DNA from: Hyphomonas beringensis
GTDB lineage: Bacteria > Pseudomonadota > Alphaproteobacteria > Caulobacterales > Hyphomonadaceae
Assembly (NCBI RefSeq): GCF_000682755.1
Contig: NZ_AWFF01000098.1
Coordinates: forward strand, 62,001-126,000
DNA: 64,000 bases
Direction: 5' to 3'
Position 1 is the first letter of the stretch; each line of letters opens with the position of its first letter. Shown here piece by piece: positions 5,987 through 13,021 of this stretch. Both the position numbers and the translations under genes were made by a program. Below the pieces are notes generated by a model, which was not told the DNA's origin, did not search any database, and saw nothing but the letters and a program-made list of their open reading frames with translations.

Positions 5987-7664
5987 GAAGGATGACCGGC
6001 CCGATGTGCCGGATACCCCAAATGCGGCCCCGCTACGGAACAAGCTTGTCCTGACCCTTGCGGCTGCGTTGACGCCTGTTCTGCTGCTATCTGCTTTCAA
6101 GGCTTATATTGATGCGCGCGATGTGCGCGAGGACCAGCGAAAGACGCTGGTTCTCGCTGCTGACGCTGCGATTGATGGGGCTGGGCAGTCTCTCAAGGAA
6201 GCAGAACTGCTGATTTCCCTCTACGAGTCCCGTATCGCCGCAGGCCAGTGCAGTGGCACGTATAATGAACTGACAGAATATCTTCCGGCCTTGTCCAATG
6301 TGATCTTTTATGGGCCAGATAGCACTCTCGAATGTGCAGCCGTCGGCAAACCCACGCCTACCCGTGAAACCAAGATCATTCACGACCGTCTGAGAGCTGG
6401 CGGTGACGTTACGCTTAGAAGCGATGCCTTTTTCGGCAATGCCTCAAATGCCTGGTTGTTCACGATTAGCCGCCGCGTTGAGGGACCCGCCGGAGACTTC
6501 AAGGGCGTAAACACGTTCGCCATCAGGGCTGACAAGCTTGCGGAACTGATGCGCGCAGAATTCCTGCCCGATGGTGTGCAGGTCTCTCTCGCGGATCAGG
6601 ATGGTCGCGTATTTGGCGAGCCCTTGATCGGGCCGATCCCTGAACAATGGATTGAAGCCGTAAAGATGACAGGTGATGCGCAGCTTTTCCGTATGGACCG
6701 GAAAGAGGGCTATAATCTTGATGTCGTCCTTAAGCCTGTTGGGACGACTAACATCTATGCCGTTATCTCGCGTCCATCCTATGGCATCTGGAATGATATT
6801 GTGGTGAGGCCGGCAACCTCCTTCGGCCTTCCCTTGCTTGCCTTTGCCGTGACGCTGCTGGCTGCCTGGATGGCAATCGACGGGCTGGTTCTGAGATGGA
6901 TTTCGCGCCTTACGCGAACAGTGCGAATTTATGGCGCCGGTCGATATCAGTTCAAGGCAGGGAATTCCTTCACGGACGCGCCAGCGGAAATCTCCAGTCT
7001 AGCGCGTGCCATGGAAGTCATGGCGCAGGATATTGATCACCGTGACCAGGAACTGAAGGAAGCGATCGCTACCCGCGACGCCGCAGTGAAAGAGATTCAC
7101 CACCGGGTGAAGAACAATCTCCAGATCGTGACGAGTTTTCTGAACCTGCAGGGCAGGCAGCTGAGAGATCCTCAGGCCAAGGAGGCAATTTCGGCGACAC
7201 GGCACAGGATTGATGCGCTCGCAATTGTGCATCAGACACTCTACCAGAACGAGCGTCTCGAAAGCGTGGATATGCGGCCCTTCCTGACAGGCCTGTTGAA
7301 TCACCTCGCAGACGCGCTGGGAATGACAGAAGCCGGGATCCGTCTGGTTCAGTCCTATGAGGATATTCAGCGGGATGCGGATGATGCCATCCCGATGGCC
7401 TTGTTCATTGTGGAAGCCGTTACCAATGCGATGAAATATGCCTTTGGTGATGATGGTGGTGAGATATCTGTAACGCTGGCCACAGAGCAGGATAAAGTGA
7501 TCCTAGAGATCGCTGACAGTGGCCTGGGCTATGATGCCGAAGCCCACAGTTCTGGTCTTGGCTCCAAGCTAATGATGGCATTCGCGCGCCAGCTGTCTGC
7601 AGAATTCTCTACAGATGCGAAACCAGGTGAGGGGTGCAAGCACCGCCTCGTCATGAGCATGTAA
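5976..7664 (+). CDS. Membrane HisKA_2 sensor histidine kinase of the stress module
   Basis: 562 aa, GTG start 5976 overlapping the end of ecfG; no other in-frame start exists nearby. One membrane helix at about 22-45, an extracytoplasmic sensor domain to about 275, a second helix at about 283-305, a HAMP-like linker, then a HisKA_2 dimerisation domain with VKEIHHRVKNNLQIV (phospho-acceptor probably H376) and an HATPase domain with FIVEAVTNAMKYAFGDD and DSGLGYD. HisKA_2/HWE kinases of this type (PhyK, PhyP-like) feed or drain phosphate from PhyR. The position in the nepR-ecfG operon makes PhyR the probable partner. The signal sensed is unknown. Confidence 0.9.
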   Translation: MSDKKDDRPDVPDTPNAAPLRNKLVLTLAAALTPVLLLSAFKAYIDARDVREDQRKTLVLAADAAIDGAGQSLKEAELLISLYESRIAAGQCSGTYNELTEYLPALSNVIFYGPDSTLECAAVGKPTPTRETKIIHDRLRAGGDVTLRSDAFFGNASNAWLFTISRRVEGPAGDFKGVNTFAIRADKLAELMRAEFLPDGVQVSLADQDGRVFGEPLIGPIPEQWIEAVKMTGDAQLFRMDRKEGYNLDVVLKPVGTTNIYAVISRPSYGIWNDIVVRPATSFGLPLLAFAVTLLAAWMAIDGLVLRWISRLTRTVRIYGAGRYQFKAGNSFTDAPAEISSLARAMEVMAQDIDHRDQELKEAIATRDAAVKEIHHRVKNNLQIVTSFLNLQGRQLRDPQAKEAISATRHRIDALAIVHQTLYQNERLESVDMRPFLTGLLNHLADALGMTEAGIRLVQSYEDIQRDADDAIPMALFIVEAVTNAMKYAFGDDGGEISVTLATEQDKVILEIADSGLGYDAEAHSSGLGSKLMMAFARQLSAEFSTDAKPGEGCKHRLVMSM

Positions 7665-7676
7665 AAAACGGAAAGG

Positions 7677-7715
7677 AAAAACCCCGGTCCTGTAAATAGA
7701 CCGGGGTGTGTTTTG
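7677..7715. terminator. Bidirectional terminator after the kinase gene
   Basis: ACCCCGGTC (7681-7689) pairs with GACCGGGGT (7699-7707), preceded by AAAA and followed by GTGTTTT. It closes the nepR-ecfG-kinase operon and the convergent lipoprotein gene. Confidence 0.88.
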
Positions 7716-7732
7716 GTATATCGACCTAAACT

Positions 7733-7993
7733 CTAGTTAGGTGTGTCGGTGGTTTCAGTCATGGACTCGCCGGCTTCATTCATTGCGGCGCTGGCATCTT
7801 CTGCGGCATCTTCAATTTCATCGCTCGCCTCTTCAGCGCTCTCTTCAATGGCCTCACCAGCATCTTCAAGATTTTCCGAAATCGTATCAGGTTCTTCGAT
7901 TGTAACCTCTACATCGGCAGGCTCTTCAGCCTGATTGCAGGCCGTGATGAGCCCGATGCTGAACAGTGACGCTACAATAAAATGAGGTTTCAT
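7733..7993 (-). CDS. Small acidic lipoprotein, EcfG-controlled
   Basis: 86 aa, ATG 7993 with ribosome site AGGAG. Signal peptide with lipobox LITAC (Cys19), then a very acidic Ala/Glu/Asp/Ser-rich segment with heptad-like repeats (EEASDEIEDAAEDASAAMNE) likely to be helical. Low-complexity sequence prevents a family call. A perfect EcfG-type promoter (8023-8047) is 30 bp upstream. Probably an envelope stress protein anchored in a membrane. Confidence 0.8.
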   Translation of the reverse strand: MKPHFIVASLFSIGLITACNQAEEPADVEVTIEEPDTISENLEDAGEAIEESAEEASDEIEDAAEDASAAMNEAGESMTETTDTPN

Positions 7994-8022
7994 GATTTGC
8001 TCCTATATGGGTCTAGTCTGCG

Positions 8023-8047
8023 AACGCACACAGTCCGAAATCGTTCC
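8023..8047 (-). promoter_or_regulatory. EcfG-type promoter, exact consensus, for the acidic lipoprotein
   Basis: Minus strand: GGAAC (8047-8043), 16 bases, CGTT (8026-8023). Transcription would begin near 8016 and give a leader of about 22 nt with the AGGAG ribosome site. It is divergent from a second exact promoter at 8072-8096. Confidence 0.86.
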
Positions 8048-8071
8048 TGATGGAGTGGCGCAGCAAGTCCG

Positions 8072-8096
8072 GGAACCCATACGTAGAATGCGCGTT
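8072..8096 (+). promoter_or_regulatory. EcfG-type promoter, exact consensus, facing 8105
   Basis: GGAAC (8072-8076), 16 bases, CGTT (8093-8096). An ATG opens at 8105, 9 bases after the -10, exactly the geometry seen at the Crp/Fnr gene. It should serve the ORF at 8105 and the DUF2945-like gene at 8342. Confidence 0.84.
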
Positions 8097-8104
8097 CTCA
8101 CTTC

Positions 8105-8332
8105 ATGCTAATCAAACCCATACATAAGAGCGTCAAATCCTCCCGCCGACAGGCGTCCCAGTCCCTGTCTTATGTCATAAGGCGTTTGAGTGGCCCTCAT
8201 CGCATCCCAGTTATCATCTCAGTGCTGATCATAGGAATTGGTCAGATCTGGACGTGTCTGCTGAAGCATCGCGATTTGCTGCGGGGGAAGGCCCAGCCAC
8301 GGGTCAAGCTCATAGGATATACACATTCATAG
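8105..8332 (+). CDS. Small basic membrane protein, probably leaderless message
   Basis: 75 aa, ATG 8105. No ribosome site precedes it, but a perfect EcfG-type promoter puts the start of transcription within a few bases of the ATG, as for leaderless genes. Basic N-terminus (about 35 residues), one membrane helix (IPVIISVLIIGIGQIWTCLL), basic C-terminus. No family recognised. The promoter geometry is the main reason to accept it; without it this would be a doubtful ORF. Confidence 0.5.
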   Translation: MLIKPIHKSVKSSRRQASQSLSYVIRRLSGPHRIPVIISVLIIGIGQIWTCLLKHRDLLRGKAQPRVKLIGYTHS

Positions 8333-8341
8333 GCGACCCGT

Positions 8342-8554
8342 GTGAGTATTCCCAAAGGATCCCGTGTAGAATGGCATGTGGCGGGAACCTGGCACATGGG
8401 GAAGGTCATAGCTGTCTATACTCATGACATCAGGGAAGTGCGAGGTGGGAAGCGTATCCTGCGGATCGCAACAGATGCCTGCCCGGCATATCTCATCGAG
8501 ATGGGTGACGGCTTTACACTGATCAAATCTCATTCAGAATTGACCAGATGTTAA
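8342..8554 (+). CDS. DUF2945 (HVA1/Tudor-like) small protein
   Basis: 70 aa, GTG start 8342, 9 bp after the preceding ORF. The pattern KGSRVEWHVAGTWHMGKVI followed by TDACPAYLIEMGDGFTLIKS matches the DUF2945 family: a short beta-barrel with paired G-x-V-x-W and G-K-V motifs. Members are small soluble proteins found beside stress genes; their molecular role is not established. Probably co-transcribed from the EcfG promoter at 8072-8096 and ended by the terminator at 8555. Confidence 0.75.
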   Translation: MSIPKGSRVEWHVAGTWHMGKVIAVYTHDIREVRGGKRILRIATDACPAYLIEMGDGFTLIKSHSELTRC

Positions 8555-8581
8555 AAAAGCGCGCCGGAGGGGCGCGCTTTT
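8555..8581. terminator. Bidirectional rho-independent terminator
   Basis: AAAAGCGCGCC (8555-8565) pairs perfectly with GGCGCGCTTTT (8571-8581) around a 5-base loop; A and T tracts serve both strands. Lies between the DUF2945 gene (plus) and the entericidin-like gene (minus). Confidence 0.92.
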
Positions 8582-8604
8582 CGTGGTCTCAACGGACTAA
8601 GGGC

Positions 8605-8757
8605 TTAGTCCTTGATATCTTCTTCAACGTCGTTGGAGGTGTCCTGAATAACTTCACCGCCGGCTTCGACATCCTTGCCAACGCCTTCAACCGTATTGCA
8701 GGCGGTAAGGAAAATGGCGAGAGCGCCCAGGCTAGCAACTTTCAATGTGTTCTTCAT
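8605..8757 (-). CDS. Entericidin-like small lipoprotein
   Basis: 50 aa, ATG 8757, ribosome site AAGGAT. Signal peptide ending in a lipobox, FLTAC (Cys20), then NTVEGVGKDVEAGGEVIQDT and an acidic tail. The N-T-V-x-G-x-G-x-D pattern after the lipid Cys is that of the entericidin EcnA/EcnB family. Such genes are typical general stress targets. The exact EcfG promoter at 8790-8814 is 33 bp upstream. Confidence 0.85.
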   Translation of the reverse strand: MKNTLKVASLGALAIFLTACNTVEGVGKDVEAGGEVIQDTSNDVEEDIKD

Positions 8758-8789
8758 GGCATAATCCTTCTTGCTGATTGCCGTTCACG

Positions 8790-8814
8790 AACGCTCGGCA
8801 TGCATTTGGGTTCC
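8790..8814 (-). promoter_or_regulatory. EcfG-type promoter, exact consensus, for the entericidin-like gene
   Basis: Minus strand: GGAAC (8814-8810), 16 bases, CGTT (8793-8790). Gives a leader of about 26 nt including the AAGGAT ribosome site. Confidence 0.86.
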
Positions 8815-8828
8815 GCAAAAAAATCGAA

Positions 8829-8854
8829 GGAACCTAACCACTTTTTGGAGAGTT
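8829..8854 (+). promoter_or_regulatory. EcfG-type promoter variant for the first DUF1328 gene
   Basis: GGAAC (8829-8833), 17 bases, AGTT (8851-8854). Same one-base -10 change as the nepR candidate. The DUF1328 ATG is 55 bases further on. Divergent from the exact site at 8790-8814. Confidence 0.5.
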
Positions 8855-8909
8855 AGTATGCGTGTCGGTTGAGACGACCGATTAACATGAATTTGAAGGA
8901 GATTTCGTC

Positions 8910-9083
8910 ATGCTCGGTTGGGCAATTGCATTCTTTATCCTCGCCCTTGTGGCTGCGGTTCTTGGTTTCGGTGGTATCGCGGGTGCTTCCGCAGGTATTG
9001 CCAAGATTCTGTTCTTTGTCTTCCTGGTGCTTCTGGTGCTGTCGTTCGTTGCGCGTGCCGTGCGCGGACGAAATGTTATGTAA
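8910..9083 (+). CDS. DUF1328 (YtjA-like) small membrane protein, copy 1
   Basis: 57 aa, ATG 8910, ribosome site AAGGAG. Two membrane helices separated by the conserved [16 protein letters not shown] turn that defines the family; short basic tail. Very similar to the protein at 9230-9394. Members are stress-induced inner membrane proteins of unknown action. Ends with the terminator at 9101. Confidence 0.88.
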   Translation: MLGWAIAFFILALVAAVLGFGGIAGASAGIAKILFFVFLVLLVLSFVARAVRGRNVM

Positions 9084-9100
9084 CCAGGCCAGAGGTTATG

Positions 9101-9137
9101 AAAAAGGGGCGCCGTGCGAACGGTGCCCCTTTTTATT
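9101..9137 (+). terminator. Terminator after DUF1328 copy 1
   Basis: AAAAAGGGGC (9101-9110) pairs with GCCCCTTTTT in the 3' arm, extended by GCCG/CGGT, and followed by ATTAAT. The 3' arm and tail are part of a 32-bp unit that is repeated directly downstream (9151-9182). Confidence 0.85.
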
Positions 9138-9182
9138 AATCAAGCGTGGGAACGGTGCCCCTTTTTATTAATCAAGCGTGGG
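9119..9182. repeat. Exact 32-bp tandem duplication
   Basis: The unit running from AACGGTGCCCC to AAGCGTGGG occurs at 9119-9150 and again, without change, at 9151-9182, with AACG following a third time. It duplicates the 3' half of the terminator and sits just in front of the GGAAC of the next gene. Confidence 0.95.
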
Positions 9183-9205
9183 AACGAACAGGGTTTCCAG
9201 ACATT
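9181..9205 (+). promoter_or_regulatory. EcfG-type promoter variant for DUF1328 copy 2 and the AI-2E-family gene
   Basis: GGAAC (9181-9185), 16 bases, CATT (9202-9205): one mismatch in the -10. The GGAAC overlaps the end of the 32-bp duplication. The next ATG is 25 bases downstream with a GAGGA ribosome site, the same geometry as the leadered exact promoters. Confidence 0.5.
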
Positions 9206-9229
9206 GCTTTGGAAATAATGGAGGAAACC

Positions 9230-9394
9230 ATGTTAAGAATTGCTATCATATTTCTGGTTATCGCGCTTGTCGCCGCCGTACTGGGTTTTGGCGGTATTGC
9301 CGGCGCATCTGCAGGCATTGCGAAAATCCTTGCCCTGATCTTTGTTGTCCTGTTTCTGATCTCTCTCCTCGTGGGACGCGGCCGAAAGGCCTAA
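9230..9394 (+). CDS. DUF1328 small membrane protein, copy 2
   Basis: 54 aa from ATG 9230 (ribosome site GAGGAA); the frame is open further upstream through the repeat but has no start signal there. Shares [20 protein letters not shown] with copy 1 and differs mainly at both ends, pointing to a local gene duplication. Nine bases before the next gene, so co-transcribed with it. Confidence 0.87.
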   Translation: MLRIAIIFLVIALVAAVLGFGGIAGASAGIAKILALIFVVLFLISLLVGRGRKA

Positions 9395-9403
9395 AGGAAG
9401 CGG

Positions 9404-10555
9404 GTGGACAACGCATCTGCATCCAATGCTGCGGTGATGGATAAGAAGGGGGTTGTCCGAAACTGGGCAATAACTGGAATATTCTGGATCCTGGCGATTG
9501 GCACCCTGAGCGTTGCTCAGGGTGTCTTTGTGCCTATTATCTCTGCCTTCATTTTGGCCCTTACGCTTAGCCCTCTACGCAGGGCGCTAGGCGGGTTAGG
9601 TGTGCCGCCGGGGCTGGCCGCTGCCATTTTGATGATTGGCTTGCTGATAATTTTATCTATCCTTTTCTATTTCCTGTCAGAAGGCGTTCAGAAGTATCTG
9701 AGCGATGCGCCAACCTTCGCAAGACAGGTTCGTCAAGAATTGAGTGGCCTGTTCGGTACGATCGAACCTGTGCTCGAGGCGGGAAACCAGATCGAGGCGA
9801 TGACACAACAGGCGGGAACGCAATCCGTAACGATCAGTGAACCTGGTTTTGTGAAAGTCATGACACATGCAACGCCAGCGGTTGTGAGCCAGATTGTTGT
9901 GGCGCTTACCCTTAGCTTTTTCCTGCTCGCTTCCGGCGACATGTTCTACGAGAAGCTGGTGCAGGTGATGCCGACGCTGAAGGACAAACGGCGCGCGCTA
10001 GATGCGGCGCGGACCATTGAAAGTCAGCTGTCGGTTTATTTCTTCACAATCAGTACAATAAACGCCATCCTCGGCCTTGTTATTGGCCTGACCATGTGGG
10101 CGTTGGGGATGCCGAACCCTCTATTGTTCGGTCTGGGAGCTTTCCTGCTCAACTATATTCCGTATATCGGTTCTATAGCTGGTATCGCGGTTACCCTCGT
10201 ATCGGGCCTTGTTGTATTTGATGGTGTCATTGCGGGCATTTTGCCTGCCTTCCTGTATTGGGTCATCAACACACTGGAAGGCCAGTTTCTTACTCCCATT
10301 CTTGTTGGTCGCAGGTTGAAGCTGAACGCTGTCGTCATCTTCATATCCTTTGCCCTCTGGGCCTGGGTGTGGTCCTTCATGGGCATGCTGCTCTCGACGC
10401 CTCTACTCATTGCGGCAAAAGTCGTGTCAGATAATGTGCAGGGACTGGAGAGCTTCGGGAAGTTCCTGGCAGACAGGGATGATTTGTCTGGATCAGATTC
10501 CCGTCTCTTGAAATTTGTCTTCCGTCAGAAACGTAAACCTCTGGCAGAGGACTGA
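9404..10555 (+). CDS. AI-2E/PerM-family membrane transporter
   Basis: 383 aa from GTG 9404 with ribosome site AAGGAAG; ATG 9437 is an alternative. About eight membrane helices in the family pattern: an N-terminal pair (ITGIFWILAIGTLSVAQGVF), a long soluble segment (about 95-150), then helices including LLNYIPYIGSIAGIAVTLVS and the C-terminal LVGRRLKLNAVVIFISFALW. The family (formerly UPF0118) includes TqsA and Na+/H+ antiporter-like members; the substrate cannot be told from sequence. Its operon position beside DUF1328 suggests stress control. Confidence 0.87.
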   Translation: MDNASASNAAVMDKKGVVRNWAITGIFWILAIGTLSVAQGVFVPIISAFILALTLSPLRRALGGLGVPPGLAAAILMIGLLIILSILFYFLSEGVQKYLSDAPTFARQVRQELSGLFGTIEPVLEAGNQIEAMTQQAGTQSVTISEPGFVKVMTHATPAVVSQIVVALTLSFFLLASGDMFYEKLVQVMPTLKDKRRALDAARTIESQLSVYFFTISTINAILGLVIGLTMWALGMPNPLLFGLGAFLLNYIPYIGSIAGIAVTLVSGLVVFDGVIAGILPAFLYWVINTLEGQFLTPILVGRRLKLNAVVIFISFALWAWVWSFMGMLLSTPLLIAAKVVSDNVQGLESFGKFLADRDDLSGSDSRLLKFVFRQKRKPLAED

Positions 10556-10567
10556 CACATCATCTCG

Positions 10568-13021
10568 TCACAGCGTCGAGATGCCTATGTGAGAGATAAC
10601 GATCTGCCCTGAACCAGGATTCCAGAATTCAATTCCCTTGACGCTCGTCAAATCCGCGCCTGCGGATGCAAATTTCTTGAGCGGAATTGTAATCGTCAGT
10701 GTCAGATCTGTTTCTTCCTGTCGGTACATACAGAGCAAGTCTCCCATTCGTATCCGGCCGCTTCCCGAGATTACAGACATCTGGGTGCCATTAATATCGT
10801 CCGGCAAATTTGCGAGCACAAGTTTAAGATAAAAATCTGCATTGGCCTCCCGTGTCATGTCGAGCGGGGGATGAAGGAAGGTCAAAGTTGCTGTGTTTGT
10901 ACGAGCCCAGCCAACGCGAATGGCATTCTCCTGTTGCCCGAGATCAGCTGGCTGCGCATGAATTTCAGCGGCTGGGGAGACCAGACTGCGTCCTTTCCAA
11001 GTCGCATGGCCCGACGGATCCGTGAGGAGAATTTCCCAGCTTCCTTGCGGTGCGCCATGGTCAAATATTGTCCCATGGTCTGGCTCTGTGGCAAGGCTGT
11101 TCTCGTGTAGCTGCCCTAGCGTACAGGTATCCTGCAAGGATAGGCGGAAGCCGTATGGGAATAGGGGCTGATAATCCGTATCCCCTTGGTTCAACAGGTA
11201 CTGGTCTGCATGCTCGGGCCATGAGAAGGGCAGCATCCCCGTAAAATCCAGGTCTGCAGTAGCGTTTTCCTGTCGGAAAAGGAGATCTGCGATTGCGCCG
11301 GATTGTGAGCCGGGAAGAAAGGCGGCAATGAATGCGTCAGACTTGTTGAGCTCGGGGTTCACCCAAAGGGGGCGCCCTGAGAGGAAAATCGTGATGACAG
11401 GTATTCCGGCCTCTTTGAGCCGCCGGATGGCTTGCAGATCCGTTCTGTTGCCCGGTTTGAAATCCAGCGTTGTCAGGTCGCCGCGAAACTCCGCATAGGG
11501 CTTTTCGCCAAACACGTAGATCGCCACGTCTGGCGTGCTCTGATATATGCCGTCTGGCGCATATTCGACGTTCCCACCATCTGCCTCTGCCACCCGCTTG
11601 ATGCCCTGCAACAGAGTTTCGGCGTGGGGGTAATCAGCCTTGCGAACGCCTTCTCCCTGCCAGGACAGCGTCCAGCCGCCGCACAATATGCCGAGATCAT
11701 CTGCTGCTTTGCCTGCAACGAGGATGTTCTGACGGGGCGAAAGGGGAAGTGAGCGGTTGGCATTCTTCAGAAGTACTGCCGACTTGCGTGCGGCTTCGGC
11801 CGCGAGATCACGATGTCTCTGGCAGCCTATCAGATGATAGTCACCAGCATGTTGTCGCTCGCTGGGTTTCGGCTGAGTGAAAAGCCGTGCCCTGACTTTC
11901 AGGCGCAGCACACGCCTAACGGCATCATCCAGCCGGTCCTGACAGATTGTGCCCTCCTGCAGTTGACTGAGAAGGGAGGTGTAAAGCCCCTTCCAGCTAT
12001 CAGGAGCCATGTACATATCAAGACCAGCATTCAGGGCGTCAGGGCAGTTTGTCGTAGATGTGCCAGGGATTTGCCCGTGCCCGTTCCAGTCCCCAACGAC
12101 GAGGCCGTCAAATTCCCAATGCTCCTTCAGTAGATGAGTGAGAAAGCCTTTATGGCCATGCATCTTCTGGCCTTTCCAGCTTGAAAATGATGCCATGATG
12201 CTGAGGATGCCTTCCCCTATGGCCCTATAGTATCCAGCGGCATGAACATCCCGCAATTCTTCCTCAGTGGCGATTGTCTCGCCTTGGTCTCGTCCGTCTT
12301 GCGTGCCCCCATCGCCAATGAAGTGCTTGGCGGTGGCGATAACATGATCCGCATCTAGAAATGTGGGTGTGTTGGGGCGCCCCTGCAGGCCGCGCACCAT
12401 GGCTGCGCCAAGGTCGGCGACCAGATCAGGAGATTCCGAATAGGATTCATAACTGCGGCCCCACCGGTCGTCACGGGTGACGGCAAGGGTGGGGGCGAAA
12501 GTCCAGTCCATTCCCGTCGCGCGCACTTCCAATGCTGTGGCCGAGCCGATGCGCTCCACAAGATTTGCGTCTCTCGTGGCGCCGAGATTTATGTTGTGCG
12601 GGAAAATAGTAGCACCGGTCAGATTATTATGACCGTGTACGGCATCAGTGCCCCACATGACGGGAATCTGAGGTCCGTCCGGCTGCATGGAGGCCTCCCA
12701 AAAGGCATCTGCCAGTGCGAGCCATTCGGATGGTGCGGCTCTCATTTTTCCGCCTGGGGAAGAGTTTCCGCCGTTGAGGACAGAGCCAATATGATACTTG
12801 TGGACCTCTTCCGGGGTGATGGACGCGATATCAGCCTGAAGGATCTGACCAACTTTTTGCTCAGCCGACATGCGCGAGAGGATTGCCTCTATACGCGCTT
12901 CCGTTTCCGGATCTTGGGCAAGCGGACTGCTTGCCTTGGGCCAGACGTCCAAATTGAGATGGGTGTTCGGTGATTTCGTCGCAGGGGATGCATCTGCCGA
13001 AGGGTACGTCCGCGAGGTCAT
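10568..13021 (-). CDS. Glycoside hydrolase family 3 beta-glucosidase/exo-glucanase
   Basis: 817 aa, ATG 13021, overlapping the stop of the symporter gene by 4 bp. Residues about 45-390 are the GH3 barrel, with KVGQILQADI, PVMWGTDAVHGHNN, the substrate-binding ATAKHFIGDGG and the nucleophile D311 in LVVGDWNGHGQ. A second GH3 domain (about 415-610) and a C-terminal beta-rich domain (about 650-815) give the layout of exo-beta-glucosidases such as marine ExoP. No signal peptide is visible, so the enzyme is probably cytoplasmic and acts on imported beta-glucosides. Exact linkage cannot be told. Confidence 0.92.
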   Translation of the reverse strand: MTSRTYPSADASPATKSPNTHLNLDVWPKASSPLAQDPETEARIEAILSRMSAEQKVGQILQADIASITPEEVHKYHIGSVLNGGNSSPGGKMRAAPSEWLALADAFWEASMQPDGPQIPVMWGTDAVHGHNNLTGATIFPHNINLGATRDANLVERIGSATALEVRATGMDWTFAPTLAVTRDDRWGRSYESYSESPDLVADLGAAMVRGLQGRPNTPTFLDADHVIATAKHFIGDGGTQDGRDQGETIATEEELRDVHAAGYYRAIGEGILSIMASFSSWKGQKMHGHKGFLTHLLKEHWEFDGLVVGDWNGHGQIPGTSTTNCPDALNAGLDMYMAPDSWKGLYTSLLSQLQEGTICQDRLDDAVRRVLRLKVRARLFTQPKPSERQHAGDYHLIGCQRHRDLAAEAARKSAVLLKNANRSLPLSPRQNILVAGKAADDLGILCGGWTLSWQGEGVRKADYPHAETLLQGIKRVAEADGGNVEYAPDGIYQSTPDVAIYVFGEKPYAEFRGDLTTLDFKPGNRTDLQAIRRLKEAGIPVITIFLSGRPLWVNPELNKSDAFIAAFLPGSQSGAIADLLFRQENATADLDFTGMLPFSWPEHADQYLLNQGDTDYQPLFPYGFRLSLQDTCTLGQLHENSLATEPDHGTIFDHGAPQGSWEILLTDPSGHATWKGRSLVSPAAEIHAQPADLGQQENAIRVGWARTNTATLTFLHPPLDMTREANADFYLKLVLANLPDDINGTQMSVISGSGRIRMGDLLCMYRQEETDLTLTITIPLKKFASAGADLTSVKGIEFWNPGSGQIVISHIGISTL

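Noticed and set aside
10561-10583. CATCTCG/CGAGATG hairpin between the PerM-type and GH3 genes
   Set aside because: Seven base pairs with a 9-base loop and no T tract, partly inside the GH3 coding end; too weak to call a terminator.
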